Shown here: one piece after another, positions 1-10,825 of the stretch
Position numbering within the stretch: the first letter of the stretch is position 1
How the letters are laid out: each line of letters begins with the position of its first letter
Source: an uncultured Sphingomonas sp.
GTDB taxonomy: Bacteria > Pseudomonadota > Alphaproteobacteria > Sphingomonadales > Sphingomonadaceae
Assembly (NCBI RefSeq): GCF_937859915.1
Contig: NZ_CALMAW010000113.1
Span: 29,766 to 79,298 of the forward strand
DNA length: 49,533 bases
Direction of reading: 5' to 3'
The notes under the pieces: model-generated
Databases searched by the model: none
Told to the model about the DNA's origin: nothing
Seen by the model: only the letters and a program-made list of their open reading frames with translations
Position numbers and translations under genes: made by a program

Positions 1-1
1 T

Positions 2-3000
2 GATCTGCGGTTGCGGCTCGAGCCCGGCGTCGCGGGTACACAGCGCCGGCTGGTGCGCATCGTCGGGCAGGCGGATACCGGCGTCGGCCGCGCGGTGATC
101 GGCGTCAAGGCCAAGTCCTCGGCCGGCGACCAGCTCGCACTCGCGCTCGACACCGAGCCCGATCGCGACGTGTTCGACCTCGATGCCCGGCTGCTCGCTC
201 CCGCCGACGGTGTGGTCCCCGGCCTCTTCGGCGCGCGCCACCCGATCGCACTGCTCGTCGACGGGCAAGGTCGCTGGACGGGCTGGCATGGCCGCGCGCG
301 GATCGATGTCGCGGGCAGACGCATCGCCGATCTGGCGCTCACCGAGGCCCGCGATCGCTATGCGCTGTCGGGCCGGATCACTCCGGCGTCGATTACCCAA
401 GGCAAGCTGCAGCGGCTGGCCGGCCCTGTCGTCCGCGTCGTGGGCGCCGCCCATTATGCCGATCGCCGCGTCAATGGCGCGCTCAGGCTCGCCGCCTCCG
501 CCTTGACCGTGTCGGCGAGGGGTGTGATCGATCTTGCGCACGCCAGCTTCGATCCGCTCCGCATCGACGCCGCGCTGCTGCAACCGTCGGCGCTGTTTCC
601 CAACATGACGGGCCGCGAGGTGCACCTTCATGCCGAACTGCGCGGCGCGTTTCGTCATGCGGCGTTCCGCTACGCGCTGACCTCGCCGCAATTCGCCTTC
701 GACCAGACGGGCTTCGAGGATGTAAAGGCCGATGGCGCCGGCCGCCTCGACGGTCCCGCGCTGATGCTGCCGATCCGGCTGACCGCGCGTCGGGCCACCG
801 GGGTCGGCGACGTCGCTGGCGGCATCCTGGCCGATCTGTCGGTCTCGGGCACGCTCAAGGTGACCCCCAAGCTGCTCACCGGTGACGGGCTGACGCTCAA
901 GTCGGACAAGCTGTCGGGCAAGCTCGCGCTGCTCGTCGATCTCGTCACCGGCGGCTATTCGGTCGATCTGTCGGGCGGCCTGCAGCGTTACCTCATCCCC
1001 GGGCTCGGCATCGTCGACGTGCTGACCGAACTCAAGGTGCTGCCCGGCGCCGGGGGCAAGGGGACGGTCGTGCAGGGCCATGGCAAGGCCTGGGTGCGGC
1101 GCTTCGACAACCCCTTTCTCAATTCGCTCGCCGGCGGCCTGCCGGTGCTCGAGACCGAGCTGACGCGCACCGCCGACGGCCTGCTGCATTTCGCCAATCT
1201 CAAGCTTACCGCGCCCGCACTTGCGATTACCGGTCAAGGCACGCGGCTCAAGGACGGCAGTTTCCAATTCTCCGGCGCGGGCAGACAGACCGCCTACGGT
1301 CCGTTCAAGCTCACGCTCGACGGGATGATCGATCATCCCAAGATCGGTCTGCTGCTCGATCATCCGCTCGACGCCTTGGGGCTGGCCGCGGTCAGGCTCG
1401 ATCTCGATCCGGTGCCGCTGGGCTTTGCGATGACGGTCGCGGGCGACTCGACGCTTGGCGGCTTCACCGGCACCGGCGGCATCGTCACGCCGCCCGGCGG
1501 CACCACGACGATCCACGTTGCTGCGCTCGCCGTCACCGGGACGACGGGCAAGGGGCAGCTGCGGTCCGATCCCGGCGGCTTTACCGGTCAGCTTGCGCTC
1601 GCCGGCGGCGGCATCGGCGGCACGCTCGATTTCGCGCCCCAGCGCGGCGTCCAGCGCATCCTGGTGCATCTCGGCGCCGACCATGCGCAGCTCGCCGGCG
1701 ATCTCGGCGCCAGCGTGCGGCGCGGCAAAGTCGACGCCGATATACTGCTCGATCCGGCCGGCACGCATCTCGACGCCGCACTGTCCGCACAGGGGCTGCA
1801 CCGCGGCGCGATCGTGCTCGCGCAACTTGCAGCACACGCCAAGCTCGTCGGCGGCAGGGGCGAGTTGATCGCCTCGGTATCGGGGTCGCGCGGCCGCGCG
1901 TTCGCGCTGCAGACCGACACGCTGATCAGCGCCGACGGCTATGCGGTGCGCGGTCAGGGCACGATCGATGGGCGTCCGGTCGCGCTGACCGGCCCCGCGC
2001 TGCTCCGCCATGCCGGCGAGAGCTGGGTGCTGAGCCCGGCAAGCGTCACCTACGCCGGCGGCAGCGCCACGATCGCGGGCCATTTCGGCGACGCGGCAAC
2101 CGCGGTCGACGCCAGCCTCAACGCGATGCCGCTGTCGGTGCTCGACATCCTCAAGCCCGGGCTGGGGCTAAGCGGGGCCGCCACCGGACGGTTCAACTAC
2201 GGCGTCGGAGCACCCGGAGCCTTGCCGACGGGGCGCGCCGACCTGCGCATCCGCGGTCTCAGCCGCGCCGGGCTGATCCTGTCGTCGCGTCCGGTCGACC
2301 TCGGGCTGACCGCGGTGCTGACCGGTACCGGCGCCGCGATGCGCGCGGTCGCGCAGAGCGGTGGCCAGGTGATCGGCCGGGCGCAGGCGCGCCTCGCACC
2401 GATCGTGGGGACGGGCAGCTTGGCGGAGCGACTGCTCGCCGCGCCGCTGTTCGCGCAGCTGCGCTATAATGGCCCGATCGACACGCTGTGGCGGCTGACC
2501 GGAATCGAGACGATCGACCTGTCGGGGCCGGTCGCGATCGGCGCCGATATCGGCGGCACGCTCCGGGATCCGGGGATCCGCGGCTCGCTTGCGACCCGCG
2601 CGGCGCGGATCGAGAGCGGCACCACCGGAACCGTGATCGACTCGATCACCGCCGGCGGGCGCTTCGACGGGTCGCGGCTCCTGATCGACCGCTTCACCGG
2701 CGTCACCAAGGACAGCGGCACCGTCACCGGCCACGCCGCCTTCGATTTCGCAGGCGCGCACGGGCTCGGCATGGATATCGCGATCGACGCGCATCACGCG
2801 CTGCTGCTCGCGCGCGACGATGTCGGCGCGACGGTGACGGGGCCGCTGACGATCGAGTCCGATGGTCGCGGCGGCACGATCGCGGGCAGGGTGACGCTCG
2901 ACCGGTCGAGCTACCGCTTCGGCAGGGCGGCAGCGCAGGGTGTGCCCCACCTCGCCGTCCGCGAGGTCAACCGCCTCGACGAGGACGAGACGGCCGCCCC

Positions 3001-3724
3001 GACCACGCCGTGGACGCTCGATCTCGTCACCGACGCGCGCAACCAGATGGCGGTGCGCGGCCTCGGGCTCGACAGCGAATGGCGCGCCAAGCTGACCATC
3101 AAGGGCAGCGTCGACAATCCGTCGATCGTCGGCCGCGCCGATCTGGTACGCGGCAATTACGAATTCGCCGGACGTCGCTTCGATCTCGATCGCGGCATCA
3201 TCCGCTTCGGCGGCGACACGCCGGTCGACCCCGCGCTCGACATCGTCGCCAAGGCGAACGTCCAAGGCGTGAGCGCGTCGATCCAGGTCTCGGGGACGGG
3301 CACCAAACCCGACATCAGCTTCGTCAGCACCCCCGCCATGCCCGAGGACGAACTGCTCGCGCGGCTGCTGTTCGGCACCTCGATCGCCAATCTCTCGGCG
3401 CCCGAGGCGCTCCAGCTGGCAGCGGCGGTCAACGGGCTGAGGACCGGTGGCAAGGGCAGCCTCGATCCGATCAACGCGGTGCGGCGCGTCGCGCATCTCG
3501 ACCGGCTGCGCGTCGAGCCGGCCGACGTCACCACCGGCCAGAAGACATCGATTGCGGCGGGCAAATATATCGGTCGGCGGACCTATGTCGAACTGGTGAC
3601 CGACGGGCAGGGCTATTCCGCGACCCGCGCCGAGTTCCAGGTGACCCGCTGGCTGACGCTGTTATCGACGATCTCGACGATCGGCCGCCAGAGCGTCAAC
3701 GTGCGGATATCGAAAGACTATTGA
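2..3724 (+). CDS. tamB: TamB-like translocation/assembly module, C-terminal part (5' truncated)
   Basis: TamB is the inner-membrane-anchored, periplasm-spanning partner of the outer-membrane protein TamA; it helps assemble outer-membrane proteins and is linked to lipid transport. The frame is open from base 2, so the gene starts outside the window; the first in-frame TTG at 11 is not a credible start. What remains (about 1240 residues) is a long run of short beta-rich repeats. It ends in the conserved DUF490 tail: PEDELLARLLFG, a Leu/Ala-rich segment with EALQLAAAVNGL, and a terminal beta region finishing in NVRISKDY. A tamA-like gene would be expected just upstream. The gene converges on the membrane protein ending at 3748 with a 23-bp gap. 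Family assignment is firm; full length is unknown. Confidence 0.9.
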   Translation, partial: DLRLRLEPGVAGTQRRLVRIVGQADTGVGRAVIGVKAKSSAGDQLALALDTEPDRDVFDLDARLLAPADGVVPGLFGARHPIALLVDGQGRWTGWHGRARIDVAGRRIADLALTEARDRYALSGRITPASITQGKLQRLAGPVVRVVGAAHYADRRVNGALRLAASALTVSARGVIDLAHASFDPLRIDAALLQPSALFPNMTGREVHLHAELRGAFRHAAFRYALTSPQFAFDQTGFEDVKADGAGRLDGPALMLPIRLTARRATGVGDVAGGILADLSVSGTLKVTPKLLTGDGLTLKSDKLSGKLALLVDLVTGGYSVDLSGGLQRYLIPGLGIVDVLTELKVLPGAGGKGTVVQGHGKAWVRRFDNPFLNSLAGGLPVLETELTRTADGLLHFANLKLTAPALAITGQGTRLKDGSFQFSGAGRQTAYGPFKLTLDGMIDHPKIGLLLDHPLDALGLAAVRLDLDPVPLGFAMTVAGDSTLGGFTGTGGIVTPPGGTTTIHVAALAVTGTTGKGQLRSDPGGFTGQLALAGGGIGGTLDFAPQRGVQRILVHLGADHAQLAGDLGASVRRGKVDADILLDPAGTHLDAALSAQGLHRGAIVLAQLAAHAKLVGGRGELIASVSGSRGRAFALQTDTLISADGYAVRGQGTIDGRPVALTGPALLRHAGESWVLSPASVTYAGGSATIAGHFGDAATAVDASLNAMPLSVLDILKPGLGLSGAATGRFNYGVGAPGALPTGRADLRIRGLSRAGLILSSRPVDLGLTAVLTGTGAAMRAVAQSGGQVIGRAQARLAPIVGTGSLAERLLAAPLFAQLRYNGPIDTLWRLTGIETIDLSGPVAIGADIGGTLRDPGIRGSLATRAARIESGTTGTVIDSITAGGRFDGSRLLIDRFTGVTKDSGTVTGHAAFDFAGAHGLGMDIAIDAHHALLLARDDVGATVTGPLTIESDGRGGTIAGRVTLDRSSYRFGRAAAQGVPHLAVREVNRLDEDETAAPTTPWTLDLVTDARNQMAVRGLGLDSEWRAKLTIKGSVDNPSIVGRADLVRGNYEFAGRRFDLDRGIIRFGGDTPVDPALDIVAKANVQGVSASIQVSGTGTKPDISFVSTPAMPEDELLARLLFGTSIANLSAPEALQLAAAVNGLRTGGKGSLDPINAVRRVAHLDRLRVEPADVTTGQKTSIAAGKYIGRRTYVELVTDGQGYSATRAEFQVTRWLTLLSTISTIGRQSVNVRISKDY

Positions 3725-3747
3725 GCCCTCGTGTCGCCCCGCGCCCG

Positions 3748-5328
3748 TCAGGAAAAGTCGGGCCGGACCGATATCGTTCGGCAGCCGATGCCCTGCTGGG
3801 CGATCCGGCCGGTCCTTCGGTAGACCGTCGTACTGCGATCCGAAGCCGACGGTCGATAGTGTGACAGCAGGCTCCCGATACGCGGATCGGATCGCAAGAA
3901 CGCTTCGTAGCTGAAATGCGTGCCCGTCAGTGCGGGCGAGCGGGCGGGGTCGTCGACCAGGATCGCATCGGGTGGATGACACCAGAGGTCGATAGCGATC
4001 ATGTCGAGCGTCTGACGACGTACCGACAGGCCCGCGGCCGACGCCTGAGCGCCATCGCCATCGCGCGCGATCTTGGGGATGGTCCACAGGGCGATGTTGC
4101 GCATCGGCCAGATGAAGCGATGGCTTTCGACCAACGGGAAGGCGAACCAGCTGTGTGCGGAGACGACCGCGACGGTGCTGCCAGCCGGCAGGTGCTCGAG
4201 CGCCGTGCTCGCCTTGCCGGCGCGTATCGGCGTGAAGGGGCCGATGACATACCCGGTGACTGCCACCAGGATCAGCGCCACCGTGACGAAGGGTCGGCGG
4301 ATCATCGCGCCTGCCACGCTGCGGCCCTGGACCAATACCAGCCATAACGCCCAGCCGAGCGTCGCCGTCACCGGCAGCGCGTGATAGGGGAAGCCCTTGC
4401 CTTGCAGGAAATAGGACAGCGCCGACGCCAGTGCGGTGACAATCGCCGCTTGGGCATCGGCCGGGAGGTAGCGGCGCGCAACGGCGAGCGCGAGACCGGC
4501 GAGTAGCCAGGTCGGCACCCAGATCTGCCAGAAGAGCGACGAGAAGGGCGGCGAAAAAGCGCCATAGGCGGCGCGCGCCAGCGGCACGGTGAGCCGGAGA
4601 TAGTCCGGCGCGAATAGCAAGACCGCGCCACCGTAGACGATAGCAGTCGCCGCCAGCGCCGCCGACTCCGGTCGCAACGGGCGCCACGATCGGCGCAAGC
4701 CGACCGCGAGCCACAGCTCCAACGCGAGTGGGACGAGCGCGAAATAGGGCTTCATCGCGAAGCCGTAAGCGGCAAACAGCCCGACGCAGAGCGCGAGTCG
4801 GGGCGAGACCAAGCGGGCGGTGTCCCGACGACGCGCCACCAGCGCGGCGTAGGGCAGGGCGCCGATCAGCATCAGATGTTCGCGCTCGCCGAAATCGTGC
4901 AGCGGCAGCAGGCAGAGCAGCAGCGCAAGTCCGGGGAGCAACAGCGCCAGTCGCCGCGGCGACGGATCGGCGACGAGCTTGGCGATCAGGATCAGCGCCA
5001 GCGCGGCGCGTGCCATTACCGAAACGATGGCGAGGTGGCCGGCGTCGACGTGCAGCCGGTCAGCCAGCGCGGAGAGCGGCACCGCCTCCCAGAACCACAG
5101 CGGCGGATTGACCTCGATGATGTCGCGATACAGGATCGCACCGCCGCGGATCTGCCGCGCAATCCAATATTGCCAGCTGACGTCGTTGTTGAGCGGGATC
5201 GACCAGCCCGCCCAGCAGGCCAGCGCGAACAGAGCGGGCGCCGCGACCCATAGCGGCGGCAGCATCCGCAGCGTTACAGGTCTGGCGGTCAGCCCGGCGC
5301 GGCCAAGGGGCAGGGACACATCGCTCAT
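3748..5328 (-). CDS. Polytopic membrane protein, GT-C/PMT-like glycosyltransferase (putative)
   Basis: 526 residues with about ten hydrophobic segments. The first periplasmic loop reads NNDVSWQYWIARQIRGG, then LYRDIIEVNPPLWFW. This acidic-residue loop after TM1, followed by a YRD...NPPL element, is typical of PMT/GT39-like GT-C enzymes that use polyprenyl-phosphate sugars. The last 100 residues are soluble and periplasmic-looking. It is transcribed alone, converging on tamB. The ATG at 5328 is preceded by AGGAG only two bases away, a tight but usable ribosome site. No donor or acceptor can be inferred, and no polysaccharide cluster surrounds it. It could also be a non-catalytic DUF2029-like protein. 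The membrane topology is clear; the catalytic role is inferred. Confidence 0.6.
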   Translation of the reverse strand: MSDVSLPLGRAGLTARPVTLRMLPPLWVAAPALFALACWAGWSIPLNNDVSWQYWIARQIRGGAILYRDIIEVNPPLWFWEAVPLSALADRLHVDAGHLAIVSVMARAALALILIAKLVADPSPRRLALLLPGLALLLCLLPLHDFGEREHLMLIGALPYAALVARRRDTARLVSPRLALCVGLFAAYGFAMKPYFALVPLALELWLAVGLRRSWRPLRPESAALAATAIVYGGAVLLFAPDYLRLTVPLARAAYGAFSPPFSSLFWQIWVPTWLLAGLALAVARRYLPADAQAAIVTALASALSYFLQGKGFPYHALPVTATLGWALWLVLVQGRSVAGAMIRRPFVTVALILVAVTGYVIGPFTPIRAGKASTALEHLPAGSTVAVVSAHSWFAFPLVESHRFIWPMRNIALWTIPKIARDGDGAQASAAGLSVRRQTLDMIAIDLWCHPPDAILVDDPARSPALTGTHFSYEAFLRSDPRIGSLLSHYRPSASDRSTTVYRRTGRIAQQGIGCRTISVRPDFS

Positions 5329-5412
5329 GGCTCCTGCCTAGTCGCCAAATCTTTATGGCCGGTAACCATGCGCGACGGGCATCGCGGCGTCCGCCAAGAT
5401 GCCGCCGACAGC

Positions 5413-5442
5413 AAAGCGCCCCGAAGTTTCCTCCGGGGCGCC
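5413..5442 (-). terminator. Hairpin downstream of glnA
   Basis: On the minus strand a 10-bp stem (arms 5416-5425 and 5432-5441, GCGCCCCG core, one G-U pair) with a 6-base loop is followed by only TTT. It lies 24 bases beyond the glnA stop. The short U tract makes it a moderate terminator candidate. Confidence 0.6.
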
Positions 5443-5465
5443 TGCAGTCGGTAATTAGAGAAGGA

Positions 5466-6878
5466 TCAGTTCGAGAAATACATGTCGAACTCGACCGGCG
5501 CCGGGGTCATCTCCCAGCGCGCGACCTCGGGCCATTTGAGCTCGAGATAGCTCTCGATCTGGTCCTCGGTGAACACGCCACCCTTGATCAGATATTCGTG
5601 ATCCGCGGTCAGGCTGTCGAGCGCCTCGCGCAGGCTGCCGCACACCGTCGGGATTTCCTTCAGCTCTTCCGGCGGAAGATCGTACAGATTCTTGTCCATC
5701 GACGGGCCGGGGTGGATCTTGTTCTCGATCCCGTCGAGGCCCGCCATCAGGATCGCGGCGTAGCAGAGATAGGGGTTCGCCATCGCGTCCGGGAAGCGGA
5801 ACTCGACGCGCTTGGCCTTGGCGCCAGCACCGTAAGGGATGCGGCACGAGGCCGAGCGGTTGCGCGCTGAATAAGCGAGCAGCACGGGGGCCTCATAGCC
5901 CGGCACCAGCCGCTTGTAGCTGTTGGTGGTCGGGTTGGTGAAGGCGTTCAGCGACTTGGCGTGCTTGATCACGCCGCCGATGAAGTAGAGGCACATGTCG
6001 GAGAGACCGGCATAGCCGTCGCCCGCGAACAGCGGCGAGCCACCGTTCCAGATCGACATATGCGTGTGCATGCCCGAGCCATTGTCCTTGGCGATCGGCT
6101 TGGGCATGAAGGTCACGGTCTTGCCGTAGGCCTGTGCGACCTGCCAGCAGACATATTTGTAGATCTGCATGCGGTCGGCGGTGGTCACCAGCGTGCCGAA
6201 GGTCAGGCCGAGCTCGTGCTGCGAGGCGGCGACTTCGTGGTGATGCTTGTCGCAGGGCAGGCCCATCTCGAGCATCGTCGAGACCATCTCGGCGCGGATG
6301 TCGACCGCCGAGTCGACCGGGGCGACGGGGAAATAGCCGCCCTTGGCGCGCGGACGGTGGCCGAGATTACCGCCTTCATATTCGCGGCCGGTGTTGGTCG
6401 GCAGCTCGATGTCGTCGATCTTGTAGTAGGATTCATTGTAGGTCGTGTCGAACTGGACATTGTCGAACATGAAGAACTCGGCCTCGGGGCCGACATAGAC
6501 AGTGTCGCCGATCCCCAGCGTCTTGACATAGGCCTCGGCGCGCTTGGCGGTCGAGCGCGGATCGCGCGAATAGAGCTCGCCGGTCGAGGGCTCGACGATG
6601 TCGCAGACCAGGATCAGCATCGGCGTCGCCGAGAAGGGATCGATCCACACCGCGTCGAGATCGGGCTTGAGGATCATGTCGGACTCGTTGATCGCCTTCC
6701 AGCCCTCGATCGAGCTGCCGTCGAACATGAAGCCGTCGTTGAGCTCGTCGTCGCCGACCACGCCCGCGACCATGGTCAGGTGCTGCCACTTGCCCTTGGG
6801 ATCGGTGAAGCGAAGATCGACCCACTCGATCTCCTTGTCCTTGATCATTTTGAGAACGTCGGAGGCTTTGTTCGCCAT
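5466..6878 (-). CDS. glnA: Glutamine synthetase, type I
   Basis: Makes glutamine from glutamate, ammonia and ATP in the cytoplasm; forms dodecamers. At 470 residues it has the usual GSI-beta length. Visible motifs include the N-terminal [15 protein letters not shown], the active-site [11 protein letters not shown], the ATP-region NRSASCRIP and the conserved NLYDLPPEE, whose Tyr is the expected GlnE adenylylation site. That points to the regulated beta subtype. The ATG at 6878 is the only sensible start. glnB lies 147 bp upstream on the same strand, the common alphaproteobacterial glnB-glnA arrangement, so nitrogen control through PII and adenylylation is expected. A hairpin follows the stop. 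Confidence 0.98.
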   Translation of the reverse strand: MANKASDVLKMIKDKEIEWVDLRFTDPKGKWQHLTMVAGVVGDDELNDGFMFDGSSIEGWKAINESDMILKPDLDAVWIDPFSATPMLILVCDIVEPSTGELYSRDPRSTAKRAEAYVKTLGIGDTVYVGPEAEFFMFDNVQFDTTYNESYYKIDDIELPTNTGREYEGGNLGHRPRAKGGYFPVAPVDSAVDIRAEMVSTMLEMGLPCDKHHHEVAASQHELGLTFGTLVTTADRMQIYKYVCWQVAQAYGKTVTFMPKPIAKDNGSGMHTHMSIWNGGSPLFAGDGYAGLSDMCLYFIGGVIKHAKSLNAFTNPTTNSYKRLVPGYEAPVLLAYSARNRSASCRIPYGAGAKAKRVEFRFPDAMANPYLCYAAILMAGLDGIENKIHPGPSMDKNLYDLPPEELKEIPTVCGSLREALDSLTADHEYLIKGGVFTEDQIESYLELKWPEVARWEMTPAPVEFDMYFSN

Positions 6879-7025
6879 GATGCTGTTTTCCCTCGCTCGA
6901 GCCGGCTTTCGCCCGCTCCTGTGATCACTTTTTACTGAAAGACCCTGACGCCTAGCCGCTTCCTCTTCGAGCCTGCCCGCCGCCGATCGTGAAGTGCCGG
7001 CGGTCGATGAGCGGGCCCGACATCC

Positions 7026-8293
<1,268 letters not shown>

Positions 8294-8320
8294 GGCGCGG
8301 AGGCGGCTATAGGAGCCGGT

Positions 8321-9442
8321 ATGCCCGATACCCGCGTCGCGTTCCTGTTTCTCGGTGAAACGCTGCTGATCCCGCATCTCTATCCGATCGTCGAGGCGCT
8401 GGCCGCGCAGGCGCCCGCGTTGCGCATCGATTGCTGGGTCGCGACCTCGGTGCACGAGCAGCTGATCGCCGGCTGGCTGGCGGAAGCCGGGCTTGCCGGG
8501 CATGTGCGGCTGCGCCGCGCGCCCGGTTTCCTCGACCTGCCGCACCTCGCGCGGGGCGAGAATCCACGGCTGCCGGCCAAGCTGCCGACGCTTCTGCGGC
8601 TGCTGCCCCACCTGCTGCATACGCGCGTCGTGGTCTGCGCTGAGCAGACCAGCCTGTGGCTGCCGAGCGCGCTACCCTTCCTGCCGATGCGCTTCATCAA
8701 GACCTCGCACGGGGTCGGATCGATGAGCGCGCGCGACGATCGCCGTCGCCGCGCCGCCTGGCGTCTGCTGGTGCCGAGCGAGACCGAGAAGGCAACCTAT
8801 ACCGCGCGCGGTCTGCCCGACGAACAGCTCATCGTCACCGGCTACGTCAAGGCGGGGTTTCGAGCGCTCGCCCGCCCGCGGCGGCTGTTCGCCGACGACA
8901 GGCCGGTAGTCGTCTATGCGCCGCATTGGCAGCGCGCGCGATCGTCCTGGTGGGACTGGGGGCGCGAGATCGTCGCGATGCTCGCGGCGCAGGACCGCTT
9001 CAACGTCATCCTCGCGCCGCACCAGCGGCTGGTCGAGAAGGGCCCCGACGTGCGCGCGGTGCTCGCGGCGGTGTCGCATCTCCCGCACGTCCACACCGAT
9101 CTCGACAGCTTCGCGATGGTCGACGGCAGCTATATGGCGGCGGCCGATATCTATCTCGGCGACACGTCGAGCCAGGTCGTCGAGTTTCTGATCCGCCCGC
9201 GGCCGTGCGTTTTCCTCAACGCCCAAGGCATCGACTGGCGCGCGACCGACGACCATGAATTCTGGACGTGCGGCGCGGTCGTGGACCGTCTCGACGGTCT
9301 GCCCGCCGCGCTCGACGCCGCCTGTGTCGAACAGCCGCGCTACGACGCGATCCAGCGCGCCTTCGCCGCGTCCGCGCTCGGCGACGCCAGCCCGGACGCG
9401 GCGCGACGCGCGGCAGCGGCGATAGCGGCGGCACTCGCGTGA
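8321..9442 (+). CDS. CDP-glycerol glycerophosphotransferase (TagF)-like protein
   Basis: 373 residues resembling the GT-B-like glycerophosphotransferase domain of TagB/TagF enzymes. Those transfer alditol-phosphate from a CDP donor onto lipid-linked or surface glycans. Visible family features are KTSHGVGSM (nucleotide-binding region), PSETEKATY, VVYAPHWQ, the ILAPHQRLVEKGPDV segment and the diagnostic GDTSSQVVEFLIRPRPCVF. There is no obvious signal peptide, so it probably acts at the cytoplasmic face of the membrane. It follows the nucleotidyltransferase by 27 bp, and its TGA overlaps the GTG of endonuclease V. Classical teichoic acids are not expected in this Gram-negative lineage, so the product is probably a phosphoalditol decoration of a surface glycan or lipid. 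Substrate unknown. Confidence 0.7.
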   Translation: MPDTRVAFLFLGETLLIPHLYPIVEALAAQAPALRIDCWVATSVHEQLIAGWLAEAGLAGHVRLRRAPGFLDLPHLARGENPRLPAKLPTLLRLLPHLLHTRVVVCAEQTSLWLPSALPFLPMRFIKTSHGVGSMSARDDRRRRAAWRLLVPSETEKATYTARGLPDEQLIVTGYVKAGFRALARPRRLFADDRPVVVYAPHWQRARSSWWDWGREIVAMLAAQDRFNVILAPHQRLVEKGPDVRAVLAAVSHLPHVHTDLDSFAMVDGSYMAAADIYLGDTSSQVVEFLIRPRPCVFLNAQGIDWRATDDHEFWTCGAVVDRLDGLPAALDAACVEQPRYDAIQRAFAASALGDASPDAARRAAAAIAAALA

Positions 9443-10143
9443 AGGACGATTGGCTGCGCCCGGCGACGCTGGCCGACGCCTCGCGTGCACAGCGCGAGAT
9501 CGCCGACGCCTGCGACACGCGCGACCGGATCGGTGCTGTCGATCTGATTGCCGGCGCCGACACCTCGATGAAATGGCGCGACAGCAAGGGGCCGATCCAC
9601 GCCGCGATCGCGCCGCTCGGCTGGCCCGACCGGGCGGTCCAGCCGGCGGGGATCGCGACGCAAATCCCACCCTTCGCCTATGTGCCTGGCTATCTCGGCT
9701 TCCGCGAGGCGCCAGCGTTGGTCGCGGCGTGGCAGACGCTCGGCGCGAAACCCGGGCTGCTGCTCGTCGACGGCCATGGCCGCGCACATCCGCGCCGTTG
9801 CGGGATCGCGACGCATCTCGGCGTGCTGCTCGACGTGCCTGCGATCGGGGTCGCCAAGTCGATCCTGTGCGGGCGGATCGACGGCGAGCTGGGCGAGGCA
9901 CCGGGATCGCGGGCGCCGCTGGTCGATCGCGGCGAGGTGGTGGCGATGGCGCTGAGGACGCGGACGCGGGCGTTGCCGATCTATGTCGGCACGGGCCACC
10001 GCGTCTCGCTGGAGACTGCGGTCACGTGGGTGCTGGCGCTCACCGAAGGACGGCGACTGCCGCTGACCACCCGGCTGGCGCACGATGCGGCGAATGCCGC
10101 GCGCGTCGCCTGGATGGAAACGGCGACGCGACCTATTATCTAG
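9439..10143 (+). CDS. nfi: Endonuclease V (deoxyinosine 3'-endonuclease)
   Basis: Cuts DNA on the 3' side of deaminated adenine (deoxyinosine) to start its repair. The 234-residue protein carries all family blocks: GADTS with the first metal-binding Asp, PPFAYVPGYLGFREAPAL with the catalytic Glu, LLVDGHGRAHPRRCGIATH with the second Asp, and TGHRVSLETA. The start is a GTG at 9439 overlapping the previous stop (GTGA). The in-frame extension upstream to 9268 lies inside the TagF-like gene and does not match the family. Translational coupling to a surface-glycan gene is odd for a repair enzyme. The end abuts a palindromic element. Confidence 0.95.
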   Translation: MKDDWLRPATLADASRAQREIADACDTRDRIGAVDLIAGADTSMKWRDSKGPIHAAIAPLGWPDRAVQPAGIATQIPPFAYVPGYLGFREAPALVAAWQTLGAKPGLLLVDGHGRAHPRRCGIATHLGVLLDVPAIGVAKSILCGRIDGELGEAPGSRAPLVDRGEVVAMALRTRTRALPIYVGTGHRVSLETAVTWVLALTEGRRLPLTTRLAHDAANAARVAWMETATRPII

Positions 10144-10147
10144 CCGT

Positions 10148-10240
10148 TCCCCGGCGCAGACCGGGGCCCAGGCCCCACGTTACGTTCCGGCGCGGGGCTC
10201 GCGACGAACGTCGGGCCTGGACCCCGGCCTGCGCCGGGGA
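10148..10240. repeat. REP/BIME-like inverted repeat, CCCCGGCGCAG family
   Basis: Two 28-base arms, 10148-10175 and 10213-10240, are near-perfect inverted copies built around CCCCGGCGCAG and CCGGGGCCCAGG. The unit sits between the convergent ends of nfi and the peroxiredoxin gene, and may act as a bidirectional terminator. The same family occurs at 34111-34208. Confidence 0.8.
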
Positions 10241-10251
10241 CCAGTAGCACC

Positions 10252-10791
10252 TCACCCCTTCCTGTGCGCGGCCTTCCAGGCCTTGACCGCGTCCATCGTC
10301 TTTTCGACGTGGCCGGCCGGGTCCATCGCCGAGTAAGCGAAGATTACCTTGCCGTCGGGCGCGATCACATAGGAGGTGCGGTTCGCGCGCGTCGTGGTCG
10401 CGAGCTTGACGTCGTAATCGGCGATCATCTGCGGCGTGGCGCTCGCGACCGCGAACTTGTTGCGGCATTCGCTCACCGAGAATTTGTCGAGCTTGTCGAT
10501 CGGATCGGCCGAGACGCCGATCACCGTCGCGCCGAGCTTCTTGAAGCTGTCGGTCGCGTCGGCGAAGTCATGCGCCTCGATCGTGCAGCCCGAGGTGAAG
10601 GCGGCGGGGTAGAAATACAGCACCACCGGACCCTTTTTGAGGGCCTGGGCGAGATCGAACGGCATTTCCTTGCCCGCTAGGCTCGCCTGCGTCGTGAAGG
10701 TCGGGGCGGGCGCGCCGACGGGCAACGCGGCGAAGGCGGGAGCCGCGCAAAGCGCGAGGGCGGCGATGCCGCAAAGGGTGCGCAGCGTCAT
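10252..10791 (-). CDS. Secreted peroxiredoxin (AhpC/TSA, Bcp/PrxQ-like)
   Basis: A thiol peroxidase of 179 residues with an N-terminal signal peptide (hydrophobic residues 8-20, AFA cleavage near residue 21), so it is predicted to act in the periplasm. The thioredoxin-fold core VVLYFYPAAFTSGCTIEAHD carries the peroxidatic Cys69. Typical Bcp proteins have TPGCT; here it is TSGCT. A second Cys109, in SECRNKF, could serve as a resolving residue, although it is not at the usual PrxQ position. The ATG at 10791 has AGGAG ahead of it. It lies 34 bp after map on the same strand and may be co-transcribed with it. An electron donor is not encoded nearby. Confidence 0.9.
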   Translation of the reverse strand: MTLRTLCGIAALALCAAPAFAALPVGAPAPTFTTQASLAGKEMPFDLAQALKKGPVVLYFYPAAFTSGCTIEAHDFADATDSFKKLGATVIGVSADPIDKLDKFSVSECRNKFAVASATPQMIADYDVKLATTTRANRTSYVIAPDGKVIFAYSAMDPAGHVEKTMDAVKAWKAAHRKG

Positions 10792-10825
10792 GGTCGGGTG
10801 CTCCTGAAGATGAAGACGGAAGAAA

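Noticed and set aside
2168..3496. Long minus-strand frame inside tamB (442 codons)
   Set aside because: Arg/Asp/Gly/Ala-rich shadow of the tamB coding frame; no domain, ribosome site or start logic.
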